64,000 nt of DNA from Plantago major (Eukaryota > Streptophyta > Magnoliopsida > Lamiales > Plantaginaceae): contig CM048841.1 of NCBI GenBank assembly GCA_026545765.1, positions 96,243,352-96,307,351 of the forward strand. Direction: 5' to 3'. The notes under the pieces are model-generated. The model was not told where the DNA came from and made no database searches. It worked only from the letters and a program-made list of their open reading frames with translations. Of this stretch, positions 36,501 through 49,034 are shown one piece after another. Within the stretch, counting starts at the first letter, position 1. Every line of letters starts with the position of its first letter. Made by a program: the position numbers and the translations under genes.

Positions 36501-39500
36501 TTAGGTTCTTTTAGTTTTAAAGACTCTAGTAAACTGAAATTTGTAATACGACAACACGGGCCAATTGATGGTTTAGATAGGACCACCGCATAGCCAATCT
36601 CTCAGTAAATTTCTGCCTTTGGAGGTTTAAAATTTGCAGAGGAAGTGGCGGAGAAGATGCATTACTTTGCCGAATGAAAATGTAACGGAAATAATATCCA
36701 AAGTAGGGCCCCACATATTGGAATAAGATTTGATCCAGACTTCAATAACACAATTGATCTTACGTCTATGAGTGCTAAGCTGCAGAAATATAGCTCTGGA
36801 CCAGATGTTTAAATGTGTTATCGCAGGATAAATTACCGATATCAAGAGGATCATGAGTTTCAGTATCAATCTGGAACTTCACTTCAGCAGAAGCAAGAGT
36901 TAAGGCCCCTCTTTCAATCCGTTTTTGCCTCATTATCTACAAAATTGCAAGTCTAAATGAATTTGCATTCCTATATAAACTGCGAAGTAATTGTTGGAGC
37001 TCTTCAAAGTCACCTTCGCCAAACCATTCAGATTTCGCAAATCTGTGGTCAGTGGATCCATCAAACGACTGCAGAATAAAATAATTTAGAAGAAGAATTA
37101 GAACAGTAAAAAAACATGCATCAGAACCGACTCATATTATAATTATATCTAATTTAGGAATCACACGACAGACGACGCTGTTCATCAGGTCTCATTAGTA
37201 AAACCATAGGCACAAGCAGTTGTGGAAACCTGGGATAGATTAATGGCTATCTAAAGGTGGTAGAAGGGGAAAGAAAAAACTTAAAACAATGGCATATCAA
37301 CTCTCCGTTAACATGAAGCATGAGGACATGATTTAGAAGAATTAAAAGAAGGGAAAAAAAAGATGTATGAGAGGATATGGTTCAAAAGTAAGTGAACTTT
37401 ATAAGCATCAATGTGATGAGATATTATCAACAACTTTTATAAAGGCATGTGCTGAGTATGTCTACCTATCATCCATCCTAGCTTGAGCCTCAACATACGA
37501 CAATGCTGCACATGATTTGATAATTGCCTTTGTGTACCTAGTAGAGATAATCTCTGCATCAGGAGTCATTTCCTGAAAAATTTAACAATGAGAAAAGATG
37601 AAAATTAGTCCATGCATTGCATAACATTTCCCAAGGCACATAAAAGAAAGTAATAATGCTGACTATAATTAAATGCAACTACAGTGGGACAAATAAAAGT
37701 ACCCATATAACAGAAAAGGTTAGTCTCTCTACATCCGCACGCAAGGAACAAATATCTGCAGAAAAACAATGAGATTGTATCATGAATGATTAATATTTCA
37801 AGCCAAATAGCCTAAAAGATCAAGATTGCAAGATAATATATACATCGAGTGAGCTAATAGAATACCTTCTGTTAGAGGTTTTGGAAGCATGTCAATACGT
37901 CGTTCAACTAGATAAACTGAGGTGCCCCTTTGTGAAGCCTCATCATCCAAGGGGGTTCCAACATGGACAAAGTTTGTGACATCAGCGATATCTGTGATAT
38001 GTTATTAAAGAAGCATCACAGGATACGAAGATGAACAGAAATACTATGTATTCATTGTGTCTCCACTGATATGGATTGATCCTACTGTGCAAATAACAAT
38101 CAGACAATTTATAATCTGTTCGAAGATAGATTACTGTTGATTGCAAATATACCTTTCACAAGGTATACAAGATGCTACAAACCACATGGTAAAAGAACAT
38201 GCTAGATAATCGTATAATGCAAACATCATCATACATTAGAGAAAATACAGCTCAATTTGTAACAGCACAGGAGCATTAACGAATTAAAACAAGACAGCAC
38301 AAGGATACGAACTCCAACTTCAAAATTTCCACTTGGTAGAAGTGTACAATGTAGAGCATCATCAATATCCCTGCATCCTGTGCCAGCAGATACAAAGTGT
38401 AATCCAAAATCTAATGCACCATATAAAGCCATTTATGATGTTTGTCACTGGAATGGAAGCGTGTCTAAACATACCTGGAGGGTCAACACTGAATACACGT
38501 ACTTGGCGCAGATCCTGCCTAATGGGATTTTCTACATCGCCAACAGATATTGACCAAGGTAACGGTGGTAGGCAAGCCAAAACTTGGGTGGAGAATGGTC
38601 TAGCATCAATGTCATTCTCTATCAGCACGACCTGCAACAGATACATTGCACAACAATATAGATTAATAATACACCTAGATACCAGTGTTTCATGGTATGC
38701 CGGCAATAAACCTTAAGTTCTGAACATCAAAGGCAGTTTTCTTTTTCCAACTTTTTCTTGGGGAGTTATCTATCTTCACCACAAGTCTCCTGTTTCCCGT
38801 ACTTAAATTTGCAAACATGAATTAGATCTTTGGGGTGAATCTCTCTTTTTCAGGACTTCTAGTTCTTAAAGGGGAGGGGGGAGTAAGGTTGCACATAAAT
38901 TCACTCTTCCTCTGGCTCTTGTTTATTTGTTTCCACAGTTCAAATTTTCCACTACCACAAAACACTAATACCATTGTCTAAAATAGTTGCCCATTATGCC
39001 AAAGTGGGCCCAAAGAAACAAAAGATCAACCTGGACTGAGAATCAAATCACTTATCATACTATTACTGAATCATTTTTTTCTTTTTCTTAGAGAGAAGGT
39101 AGATAGGTTATCACGAAATTCTATTTTACTGATGAAACTTTAGAGTTCAAAATTTAGATTTGTTTCTTCAAAAAGGGTAACATAACAGGCGCATTTTGCC
39201 TACCAAATGCAGCAATAAAATATTAGTTTCTTATTAACAAGGCTAGCATCTTTTTATAACGAAAATATCTGTAGTGAGATGTGACCAGTTATAAGGTGAC
39301 AGTTAGGATGAAATCCAGCTTTAGAAACGAAATAACAATCATGTGCTTACCAAAAGAGGAGGGTGAGGTGAAAATATATGACAATATCTTCTCATTTTAA
39401 TTGCGAAGAAAAAAAAAATAATTAATAAAAGAAGAACAAAAGAAAGAAAGAAAGATGAACTTCGGGAAGGATAAACACTTCATAGTATACAAAAAATGAA

Positions 39501-42500
39501 CATACAAATACAACTACTAGTGAATCTATTCAGTATGCCATAGTAGTTAAGAAAGTATCGCAACATACCTCGGTTTCAGTATCTCTGTCACCTATTTGTC
39601 CTATTGTTCTGATGTAATGACCAGAAGGATACCGAGATTGGCGATCCCATGAATCAACAGCAACAATAATTCTTTTGTCCATAAGATTGCCAAGTTGCCG
39701 AGTTTGTATCCGAATCTTAGGAAATCTGCGGTCTTTGGAAACAAATAGAGCATGTGCTACACCACCTTCACCAGCTGGCATCTGCATGGGTTCCAAAGAT
39801 CCACAATACCTGCAAATAATTCAAGTCTTGGAGTTACATAGATGAGAGATCAAATTATAACATGAGTGGTAGATGATGACAGGCTAGTTTCGACACCCTT
39901 GAGCTCAAATATCACATATGTAGCAATTTGTCCCTGATACGTATCAAGGTGATTCATGAAAAACAGAGTTATTCCATTTGAGATGCAAAAAGAAAGAGGG
40001 TCTTTCCCCTCTGTTAACGTTCTCTGCTTAGTGTTTACAGTTTCTATGACATGGTATCTTCAGATGCTTGTACAAAGATATATTGTCATAAATACGATGC
40101 AAGTCGAAACACTTCACTTGTACCATTTCACTGTACAATGTAAGCACCCACGACAGCTACAGATTTATTAATATCTTCAGCAGTGAAATTAGACATGGTG
40201 TAGTTAACAAGGAGAAGAGGCAACCAGTATGTCTAATATTAAAACATAATGCACTTCAAAAAAATACAGATAGCATGTACTATGATACACCTTCTGGAAA
40301 TTCTAAGATGCATATCCATACATTTATTTTACTTTTATTGATATTATATGCTACGCACTGTGCCTGATACATGAGTACATGTGCATCATAGATTCTAAGG
40401 TGCAGTAAACTCAAACAGCCAAATACTCATCAAGTGCTGCTTCATCTGAGAATTTGTGTTGACAAACTTCTTTAAATAGGTAACTTATGAAAGAAACGAA
40501 GCTGATGTTCGGCTTTTTAAACAACAAACATCTTCATGAAATAATTGGAATAATAATTTCACTTACGAATGCCAGTTTCGCTTTATGATACCGATAACAC
40601 GCCCAGAAGGACGAGCAGGCGCCGGACTCTTGCTCTCAGCCGAGACCTGAGTTACATCCATTACTCTGGGAGCATCATCAGCACTGTTTGGGGCTAAATG
40701 AACATCATCCTCCTCGTCATCTGGATACAAAATGGAATCGGATTTGACTTAACTAACTAAGCCATGCAACACGTGAAGAGAAATCAGCAAAAATTATGCG
40801 TTGAACATCGAAGGGGGTAGAAAACATGTGTGCACAAATTGGGGAGGATAGTCGATCCATATATATATTTCTTAACTTCACTGTTCTTCCGATCAATCTA
40901 TTCATCATTGGAGCTATTACTTGAGATATCTATTTTTGGAAACAAACAGACTTTTTCCTGGAACTAAGTACACTCGGATATAGCTGGTAAAGAAAAAAAA
41001 TGGGAAGCAACAAAAGACTCCAGGTATTCCTCTTAGGGTGCATCAGGTTATAGGTTTGTATGTATGGCCATGTTAGCAATAATCAATGACAAAAGAGCCT
41101 ATAACATAGGCTATACTATAATTTCAGTCTTTCTTATTTGCAAGAAGAAAATAGAAAAGAAACCATTCGTACTCATAACTCAAGTAGTCCAGCATCAAAG
41201 TTATATAATAATTAATATCTAACATAAGTTCCTTAACAGTGGCATCAATGACGTTGATTAGTACAAAAAATGAAACAAAAACACCCATTCATTTGTGTTT
41301 GGCATAGCATTTAGAAGTTTTAGAGCATCTTGTAGGTTCAGGTACATATGTTGCTATTAGTATGGATGTATCAGCCAAAGGATATCATGTACTCAAGTTC
41401 TAAGAGAAGTCTTAAAGACTACTTGTTAGCTAATCAGTATAAGAAGTCCTTAAAACAAGCGATTCAGTTATATCAGTGAGAAGTGCATTTTGACAGTGTG
41501 TGTCTAATAGTATCTGTCAAGTGTTGCCGCAGAGAAGCATATTCTGTGTGATATTCAACAAGTCTTGAAACATTTTTTAAAACCATTACCATCATGTGCC
41601 AGAACTAGAGATTTCTCCTCTTGCCATTGATCTTGGGGCAAAAGTTCTACGGCCACTATATCACCATCAAACGCCCTGTTCATGTTTGTACGGCCATAAA
41701 CCGTAATTTCGTCACCAATACTTTCGCTCCCAACATATGCTTCAAATGGATTATACCGATTAACCCGAAGTTTCCCTTGGTGGTATATTCCACGGTGCAA
41801 ACCAGAAGTAATCTCTGACATGGGCTTATGCTGCATTTAAATTATAACGAAATAATTAATATCAAATGGACACAGCAAACTAGATAGTAGGACTCAGCCA
41901 CTAAATTTCCAATAAGGGAGCAAGCTAGTGGGCTGAGTACCTCGGGATATATTGTTTTTCTCTTAGAAGGCCTTAGATCTTCGGCATCCTCCATTGTTAC
42001 ATCTTCAGATGCAGGCTGAACAATGAGGTCGAGCAATGCTGATTGACCAAGAGCTTTGACATATGACTCGACTGCAATGAAATTAAACCTATTATTGCAC
42101 AAGTTAAAATTAAATTTGTAAATCAGACTCTGTAAGGACTAGGCAAGGAACAATCAGGTAAAGAACTGGCTAAGATGGTATATTGGCAACCGTTGCCAAA
42201 CACAGATAGACTCTCTCAGGAGTTTAGATCACACACCTGTCTCTGCTGCAATTCCATCCTTAATGGCCTTCCTCTTATTCTCTCTATCATTTGTGATAAG
42301 CAACACCCTCACAGCATCACCAAGATGCTTTTGATACCATTGGGCCGCCACCCTAATAGCTGAATCATCATTTTAATAACAAAGGAGTAAAATCAAACAC
42401 TTGACATTAAGAGCATATAATCTTCTGTGATTCTAGAACCCTGGATCAAGCCAAATAATAATCAAAATTCAAGTGATATAATAACAAGACAACCATTTTT

Positions 42501-44426
42501 TTACTAATGAACAAGTGGATTTGTCAAGAAAAGTTCGAATGAAGGAAGACATATAAAAATCGAGAGATGATAAGTGAAAATCCATGCTCTGTGGCATAAA
42601 AGTGTTTATCACTTATGTTCATATCCATCATGAATGCATTCTTTAAGAAACTACGGGTCGGATCCAAAGATTGGGAAGTGGCCTCAAATTTCCTACCTGC
42701 TAATTAGCCATTTCCTCATTAACCAATAATAATATTGTTTTCCTACCATTACCAACATAGAAATTTGAATAGGATTGCAAGCTAGGGAAGGGAGGGCACC
42801 AAGTAACTCAGATTGACATCAAAGAATCCTACGCCACTGAGTCGCTGATCCTTTGAGTTCAAATTTGGGATCCTCCCCTTGTGTGTACAATAAACACAAC
42901 CACAGTGTGCCTCAAGTCTAAAATAACATACAAAAACATTTCCAGGGGTGTATCTTTTCACTTCAGGCATGAATGCCTTTCCTGCTGTAGTCATTTACAG
43001 AAATAATGCACATCATCCGTTAAAAAAAATCAAAATTTGACATCAGCTAAAGAGCATCAAATGGAAGTTTTAAGGTACTGACTACAACTTCTCATTTTCC
43101 ACGAAGGCCACCCAAACACGATATAGGTAACATAATAAGGTGAGACAGCTATATAATCGAGTTAGGGCAGGTAGCATACCCCTGTCATTCCTGTCGTTTG
43201 GACTTTCTTTTTCCTCGGCCTTTATGTAGGTATCCCTATGTGAAAGTTAAAAAAAATATGAATATAAACAAAACCCAGCATTGACATAATAATATCACAT
43301 CATCACTATTCTGAAAGCATATGTATAATGTCACCAGTTTAAAGAGCAATGGACGTTAAAGCATAAAGGGAAACTTCAAATACCATAATATCTAACAGAA
43401 ACAGAGTACATCAGCCAAGTTACATTTAGCTCAATGAGGCTCAATCTCCATGTTGGGATGGGACAACAAATTTTCAAGTCCATTTGAGGTGTTGTTTGCA
43501 GTAGCTTCAGTTTTTTTTTTTTTTTTTTTTGTGAACTCTTGAGATAAGCTCGCGGAATGCGGTTTGACATTGGAAAGAAGAAAAGAACTTATTTAGTGTT
43601 GGATTTCTCAAACACTCAAAACTGTGCTGAGCAAGTCAACTGTACCATCGAACGAATAAGCTACTGCAAGCACCATGGTGATTGAAATTTGATAACACAA
43701 TAAACCAAGCATCAACTGTTAACAATATCACAATTCCTATCCAACTTACGTATTTAACGTACTACAACCAATTTAACGAGAGTTGGAACGTACTTGTGGT
43801 TCTCATTCGAAAATACAAAAAATCTCCTGTTGGGATTGCCAGTAAGTGCTCTAATCCTATTATAAACAGCGAGATTCTTGTTCTTCACCTCCTCCAGAAC
43901 TATAGAAAGCACCACCACATCATCTATTGCCGGATTCTCCAGCAAATCAATCTGATTCAGAACAATGTTCGTGTCCACGACAAGTACAGTGGACGCAAAT
44001 GCACCGAGCTTAGCAGATTTTGTATCACACACTTTGCAAAAAGGTGCTCCACAGTATATATCATCTCGCAGGTAAATCTCCCTCACAACCTGCCACCATA
44101 AACCCCCAATTCAATACAAACAAAATGCATACACTGTTACACTACCAGTAAAGCTACACCAAATCGAATCACATATTATTAGCTAATCGATCGAAACAGA
44201 AGAGATGAATCTATTCAGCTGCACTTTGAGCAAAACGGATACAAACCTAATTGACAGAAACGGAAGAGATTATCAGATTAAGCTATTCAGCTGCACTTTA
44301 AGCAAAATTAAACATCGGAAATAAACGCAGCAATAGGTATAAACACAGAGCACTAAAGGAAATCAAGTATACCTTAACGACTTTTCCTTGCTTGGTTTTC
44401 TTCACGAATGACTTGGATTGTAACAT
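33543..44426 (-). CDS. RRP44A: Exosome complex exonuclease RRP44A / DIS3
   Basis: A 23-exon minus-strand gene of 934 residues, about the same length as the Arabidopsis protein. Exons from the start: 44373-44426, 43794-44089, 43180-43235, 42237-42359, 41941-42071, 41590-41830, 40567-40720, 39569-39809, 38475-38631, 38309-38377, 37866-37991, 37703-37755, 37466-37572, 37014-37068, 36837-36936, 36249-36360, 35751-35871, 35095-35154, 34903-35008, 34721-34816, 34352-34433, 34195-34260, 33543-33741. All introns are GT-AG and phases agree. Domains: CR3 cysteines (CGAPFCKVC), PIN endonuclease ([22 protein letters not shown]), two cold-shock domains, the RNB domain with the metal-binding [12 protein letters not shown] and [14 protein letters not shown] blocks, and a C-terminal S1 region. 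It is the catalytic 3'-5' exonuclease of the nuclear RNA exosome. No disabling change is seen. Confidence 0.97.
35339..35660 (-). mobile_element. Short LINE 3' end inside an RRP44A intron
   Basis: A 322-bp fragment in the intron between exons 17 and 18 of RRP44A. On the minus strand it translates as a LINE ORF2 C-terminus ([20 protein letters not shown]). It ends in a poly-A tail (T run at 35339-35345 on the plus strand) and is flanked by the 9-bp repeat CTCACTATT (35330-35338 and 35661-35669). It is a strongly 5'-truncated insertion in the sense direction of the host gene. Its sequence resembles the LINE at the right edge of the window more than the one at 27835. Confidence 0.82.
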
Positions 44427-45538
44427 GGTTCTGATATGTATGAGGAGAAACTATTTCGTTGTCTATCAGAAAAGGAAATTGGATGTAAGTGAATGAGACG
44501 TTTGCTGTGTGAAGAGAAGTTTTCTGCCGGATTTTACACAGAGTTTGGTATTGCGGCGGAGTGTGGCGGCGGTGAGAAGAGATTTTCCGGCGTTTAGAGG
44601 GAAAGGGGAAAACTACTCTGAACAGAAGAGCTCGTAGTTGATATAGTTTTGGGTTAATTGCAAAGAAGGTGCTCAGTTTTCAGTTTTATGTATTGATACC
44701 CACAAGCGTTCGATTTGTTTATCAAGACTAGCTGATAATTTAACCGCTCGAGATCTACTGCAAAAATCCCTGTTAAACATACCGTTCGGTCAAATAAAAG
44801 TGAGACACGTGGACAACTGTTAAAATCTCAATTTTCACCTCTTTTGGGAAAAGAAAGAGAAGAACCCAAGTCCCGCCGGCCACCACCATTCTATAACATC
44901 AAAAAAAGTAAAAACCCAGCAACTGACCATGGTAATAGATGATTTAATTTCAAGAAAATGGAAACCCCAAAATTAGAATAAAGGGGATCTTCACTGGACC
45001 AGAACGAGTAATGCGAGAATCGTTTTGGTGAAGTTTGAGATGAAGATAAGAGGAAATTGAAACAATTTACATACAGCACAACTCCACCCTGAGTTCGTTT
45101 TCATTTCAAAATTAACTGATGAGTGATGATAGCATAACTTTGTTAGTTTGTATACTTCATCTGTGTATTCTGTATTTGAAAGATTATTCACCTTAGCTGT
45201 GAATTGGGATCATAAAATAAATTAATAGAGCATGTATTGCTAATAGGGTTTTGAAGAATTCTTTATGCCTTTATGAATACTCTGGAAATTGAATAGCTTG
45301 ATAGGTGAATGATGATGGTGGATTGCCCGTGGAAGAAGGCGACTTGGTAATGTGCTTTTCCTTTTAATTTGTATTCCACGTGTCAAAGTTTGACTGGCCC
45401 AAACAGTATAATTAACAGGGTTTTTAGCAATGTATCTGGAGCCTAATTTAACTCGTAGCTAATAACGCCATGGTTAGCAATACTAGTTGATAAGTTAACT
45501 TGTTGCTAATAGTTAGTTGATTTTCATGGAGGTATTTA
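44427..45538. other. RRP44A upstream region and inverted-repeat segment
   Basis: 44427-44640 is the RRP44A 5' leader and promoter, without a clear TATA box. At about 44745-44830 and 45370-45490 two arms resemble each other in opposite orientation (CCCTGTTAA and GACACGTGGA words in the same order), suggesting a transposon of roughly 0.8 kb with long imperfect inverted repeats, MULE-like in style. Target duplications were not found. No coding segment is supported in between. Confidence 0.45.
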
Positions 45539-45694
45539 CGCTTTGTTCTCTTCGTCTGAACATAACTAAACTGAAATGAACTGATCTGAACTGAATTTAT
45601 TGTAGTATAAAAAACAACAAAGCATAACTGAACTGAACTGAATGAATCTGAACTTAACTGAAATTAATGAGTTTTCGATGAAGAGAACAGAGCC
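45539..45694. mobile_element. 156-bp Harbinger/Tourist-like MITE
   Basis: Ends CGCTTTGTTCTCTTCGTCTG and, inverted, CGATGAAGAGAACAGAGCC, flanked by TTA (45536-45538 and 45695-45697). The interior is made of GAACTGAA-type repeats shared with the MITE at 46381. Confidence 0.75.
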
Positions 45695-46380
45695 TTAGTA
45701 AACTACTACTCCCTCTGTCCCGCTAAAATATGTACCTGTTACTTTTTTTTACGTCCCACTAATTTAGCTAAAAACATCGGTGTTGTAATACACATAGAAA
45801 ATGATATGCAATGTTTAAAACACTACACTAATACTTAACAACTTCAGTCCATCTATCAAGACTTCGTGTATGTGTAATCATATTGTTAAATATTCAAAAA
45901 CACAACTATGTTATAAAAAGATCGATCGTGTTTATACATATTATTCGTGATTTGGCTTCATGAGACGCATTTTGTAAATGGAGAACGAGGTTGCATAAAA
46001 GTACAACGTTAATTGCAACATATATAATGGTCTCAGGTTGTAACTGATAGCTACCATATAGATTGGGTACAAAAGGATCGAATAATCCAAACCAAACCAT
46101 AGAAAAGAATGTCAGCCGAGTTATTGTAGCATGAATGGCAAGCTTATATGGTCCTGCTATTTAACCCGAAGCTACCTATATGCACCCTTTGTGCCAAAAC
46201 ATTTGTTACATTATTTTTCTACGAAACTTATATAAATTAATCTATTATATAATTTTGTTAAATGTTAATTTACAATGCCAATTATAATGTAATATTAAAT
46301 CGTAATCAAAATTGAAGGTGTTCGACTAGGAAAAATGCAAATGTAACAGACAAAGATCAAGAACATCGAGGCAGGAGTAA

Positions 46381-46508
46381 GGCTCTGTTCTTTTCAACTG
46401 CAATTTTCTAAACTTAACTGAACTTGATGGAACTGAACTGAATTGTAGTATAAAATATAACTAAGCTGAACTGAACTGAATGAGTTTTCAGTTGAGAAGA
46501 ACAGAGCC
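46381..46508. mobile_element. 128-bp Harbinger/Tourist-like MITE
   Basis: Ends GGCTCTGTTCTTTTCAACTG and its inverse CAGTTGAGAAGAACAGAGCC, flanked by TAA (46378-46380 and 46509-46511). It has the same termini as the larger elements at 4928 and 47672, so it is probably mobilised by the same transposase family. It lies just beyond the 3' end of the CHCH-like gene. Confidence 0.82.
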
Positions 46509-46568
46509 TAATTCTACTATAGGTTCATTCATGTGCTGGAACTGGAACTCTTAAGTGGTCTAGCAGCT

Positions 46569-47286
46569 CTAGCTTGCAGTACTGGAACGCTTCTTGCGGC
46601 ATTGAGAGAGCTTGTCCATGTAAGATTGGCATTTGTTGATCTCACTTTCATTTCTTTCCAGGCACTACATGATCATTAATATAAGTACAGGATTAGCTCA
46701 TAAGTCATAAATTAGCGAATTTGCTTAATATATTAACTTATCAGCTACCAGTTAAGCATTTAAGTAACCTACTTAGATTATAGTATAAGTTAGCTGATAA
46801 AACGATTAGGTGATCAAACATACATCTTTTAACGGTTGTTCATCACACAAATCTGCAGTGGCAACGCGAATACCGCTCGAAGAAGAAATTGTAAACACAA
46901 TTTTATTCTCAAGATGATCATCAAATAACGCCAGGCCAAGCGCAATTCCACAGCCCATACATAAACCTGAAGAACAATCACAGGGGATTGATTAACTTGT
47001 GCACGTTGATATAAAAATTTAGGGGGATGCCTCCATTACGCCCCTAGTATATCACACACAGAAACAATCTTGAAACAGTATTCAAATCGTGTACTTATTT
47101 TGAAAATAAACTTGTTGAATAGTGCTAATCAATCATGGAGAACAGAAAAACGAGTACCTCTGAAAAATCCGATTCCGGTGACAAAAACCACAAACTTCGA
47201 AACTGCAGGATGAACTATTAGTAATTTATCAACATCATCATAATCTAACTTGCATACTTGTGTAAGTTAAAATACATACCGTTCAT
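46569..47286 (-). CDS. Small CHCH-domain-like protein (putative, four exons)
   Basis: A model of 96 residues from exons 47280-47286, 47158-47202, 46824-46966 and 46569-46664. Introns are GT-AG (donors GTATGT, GTACTC, GTATGT) and all phases agree. The N-terminus is hydrophobic (FVVFVTGIGFF and GLCMGCGIALGLALF). The C-terminus holds four cysteines, C-x7-C-x10-C-x9-C, with NKCQSYMDKLSQCRKK. The last C-x9-C and its context match the end of plant At12Cys / animal CHCHD2-type CHCH proteins, which are mitochondrial intermembrane-space proteins. The first cysteine pair is shortened from x9 to x7 and the usual proline-rich N-terminus is absent, so it is either a diverged paralogue or a decaying copy. 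A (TA)n run sits ~126 bases upstream of the start. The first exon of only 7 bases is the weakest part of the model. Confidence 0.55.
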
Positions 47287-47405
47287 GATTGTATGATCAG
47301 ATGCAAATACTGAAGGAATAAATTAATCAATCAAATCCTGAGATGATTGTGAGTTTGTTATTTTTTCCGGTGGCTATGCCTATGATATGATCTCTCTCTT
47401 TTTTT

Positions 47406-47411
<6 letters not shown>

Positions 47412-47472
<61 letters not shown>
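47412..47472. repeat. (TA)n microsatellite
   Basis: About 30 uninterrupted TA units, upstream of the CHCH-like gene start. Length is likely to vary and cruciform formation is possible. Confidence 0.95.
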
Positions 47473-47475
<3 letters not shown>

Positions 47476-47950
47476 GAATATGTATGAAGTTTAGGTGTGA
47501 ATTCTGGGATTAGCGTACTGGCTTGATGAACAAGACAAGACAGTGAATCTAAGTCAAAATCAATATGGATAACTTAGCGGGAAACTTAAAATTACCTGAT
47601 TTAATTGAATCTATTTTGCGAGAGCCCATTTAGTATATGACTTGTAAGAAAGCGTAATATGTCTAGATTAAGTCTCTGTTATTTTCAACTGAAATTCTTC
47701 GAATCGAATCGAATCGAATGAATCGAATCGAATCGAATCAAATCAAACTAATCGAATCGAATCGAATCAAGAAATTATTGTGTAATAATAATAACAATTA
47801 TATAATGGTATATATAATCACAATTAAAAAAATATATTATTTTTGTCATCTTTCTCACATTCTTCATACTCTTTTTTCTGTCATTTTACATTTTTATTTA
47901 TTATTGTATAACAAACTTTAAAACCAACCGCGTAGAAGATACTTTATACG

Positions 47951-48205
47951 ATGCCTCAAATGGAAGACACATATCAAATATATGTGATTGTTGCTACCTT
48001 CACTCTGCATAATTTTATGCGCATGTGTAAACTTGAAATACCAGTTTTGCAACATGATATCAATGTCCAAGGTGGAGTGGATAATGATTTATTGAACCCG
48101 ACAAGGAAAGAAACGATGAACATGGTGCGCAAGGAGATGACATTGAGAATTTGGCGCTCTATTCCAGGCAATATAGAGCCCGAGGAAGATAATATAGACG
48201 AATAA
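47951..48205 (+). pseudogene. C-terminal remnant of a Harbinger DDE transposase
   Basis: 84 residues containing IYVIVATFTLHNFMRM, matching the conserved end of the DDE_Tnp_4 nuclease domain (the ..LHNFI.. block that follows the last catalytic residue), then an acidic tail. The catalytic core upstream is missing, so it is inactive. Confidence 0.7.
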
Positions 48206-48466
48206 ATGCCATTTTTCAATATTTGTGATATATAATATTATTTTTATAAAGTTTGGTCCGATTTTTGGTTTGGTTTAACTTGTTTTGGAGTTTTTGAACA
48301 TGTAGATTTTTTGTTAGTTCAAATTGTAACTATACTCTTTATTTCATTGATCTACTAAAAGTCGTATTAAAAAGAAAGAAAGAAAAAAAGTTGAAAATAA
48401 CTCAATTGGATAAATTTTCTTATTTTCCTCGTACAAAAGATCGGGTGTGTAAATAAATGATAAAAT

Positions 48467-48499
48467 AATATTAATAATAATAATAATATTATTATTATT

Positions 48500-48538
<39 letters not shown>

Positions 48539-48558
48539 AATAATAATAATAATAATAT
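48467..48558. repeat. Compound (AAT)n/(ATT)n/(AAC)n microsatellite
   Basis: A triplet run that switches from AAT to ATT to AAC and back to AAT inside the Harbinger-type element. The related element at 4928 has a shorter ATT run at the corresponding position (about 5038-5060). Confidence 0.9.
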
Positions 48559-48704
48559 GAATTTAATGAATCGAATCGAATCAAGACGAGCGAATCAAGA
48601 CGAAATGAATCGAATGGAATCGAATCGAATGGAACTGAATCAACTGAATCGAATCAATGGAATCGAATCGAATCGAATCGAATGAAGTTGAAAAGAACAG
48701 AGCC

Positions 48705-49034
48705 TAACAAATCAACAAATTCAGCCAATCACAATAGTAGATCGTTTTTCTTAGACCATCTCCTATAATCAACCCTATCACACCCAAAAATTATGCCACG
48801 TGACCATTCCATTAATATCAAACTCTATCACACACAACTTTATATTTTCCTTTTGCATTTCTTTCAAAAGTACACTATTATTTTCTCATTTTTTTGAAAT
48901 TTCATACTCTATCTATATATATATATATATATGATAAAAGTGATGATGTCAATGAAAAAAAGAGATGTTCCACATAATCAAAAAGTTGATGTGGCATTTT
49001 GAAGCTCAAAACAATTGAATTAATATTCATCTAT
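48705..49034. other. Spacer between Harbinger element and LTR element
   Basis: AT-rich with a short (AT)n run at 48917-48932. The segment at about 48985-49030 (GATGTGGCATTTTGAAGCTC) resembles 60625-60665, so both belong to one older repeat. Confidence 0.45.

Larger units (their letters stand above)
47672..48704 (+). mobile_element. PIF/Harbinger-like element with transposase remnant
   Basis: Left end GTCTCTGTTATTTTCAACTG and right end the inverse of GGCTCTGTTCTTTTCAACTT, flanked by TAA (47669-47671 and 48705-48707). Subterminal regions are long runs of AATCGAATCG-type repeats on both sides. The middle carries a transposase tail (47951-48205) and a region matching the element at 4928-5803 in inverse orientation. 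It is an internally deleted derivative of an autonomous element; the transposase core and the Myb-like second ORF are absent. Confidence 0.82.

Noticed and set aside
42782..42994. SINE-like B-box (GAGTTCAAATTTGGG) in RRP44A intron 3
   Set aside because: No convincing A-box at the right distance, no tail and no target duplication.
44891..45191. Short hydrophobic minus-strand frames upstream of RRP44A
   Set aside because: They lie inside the inverted-repeat segment, overlap each other in different frames, and show no recognisable family.
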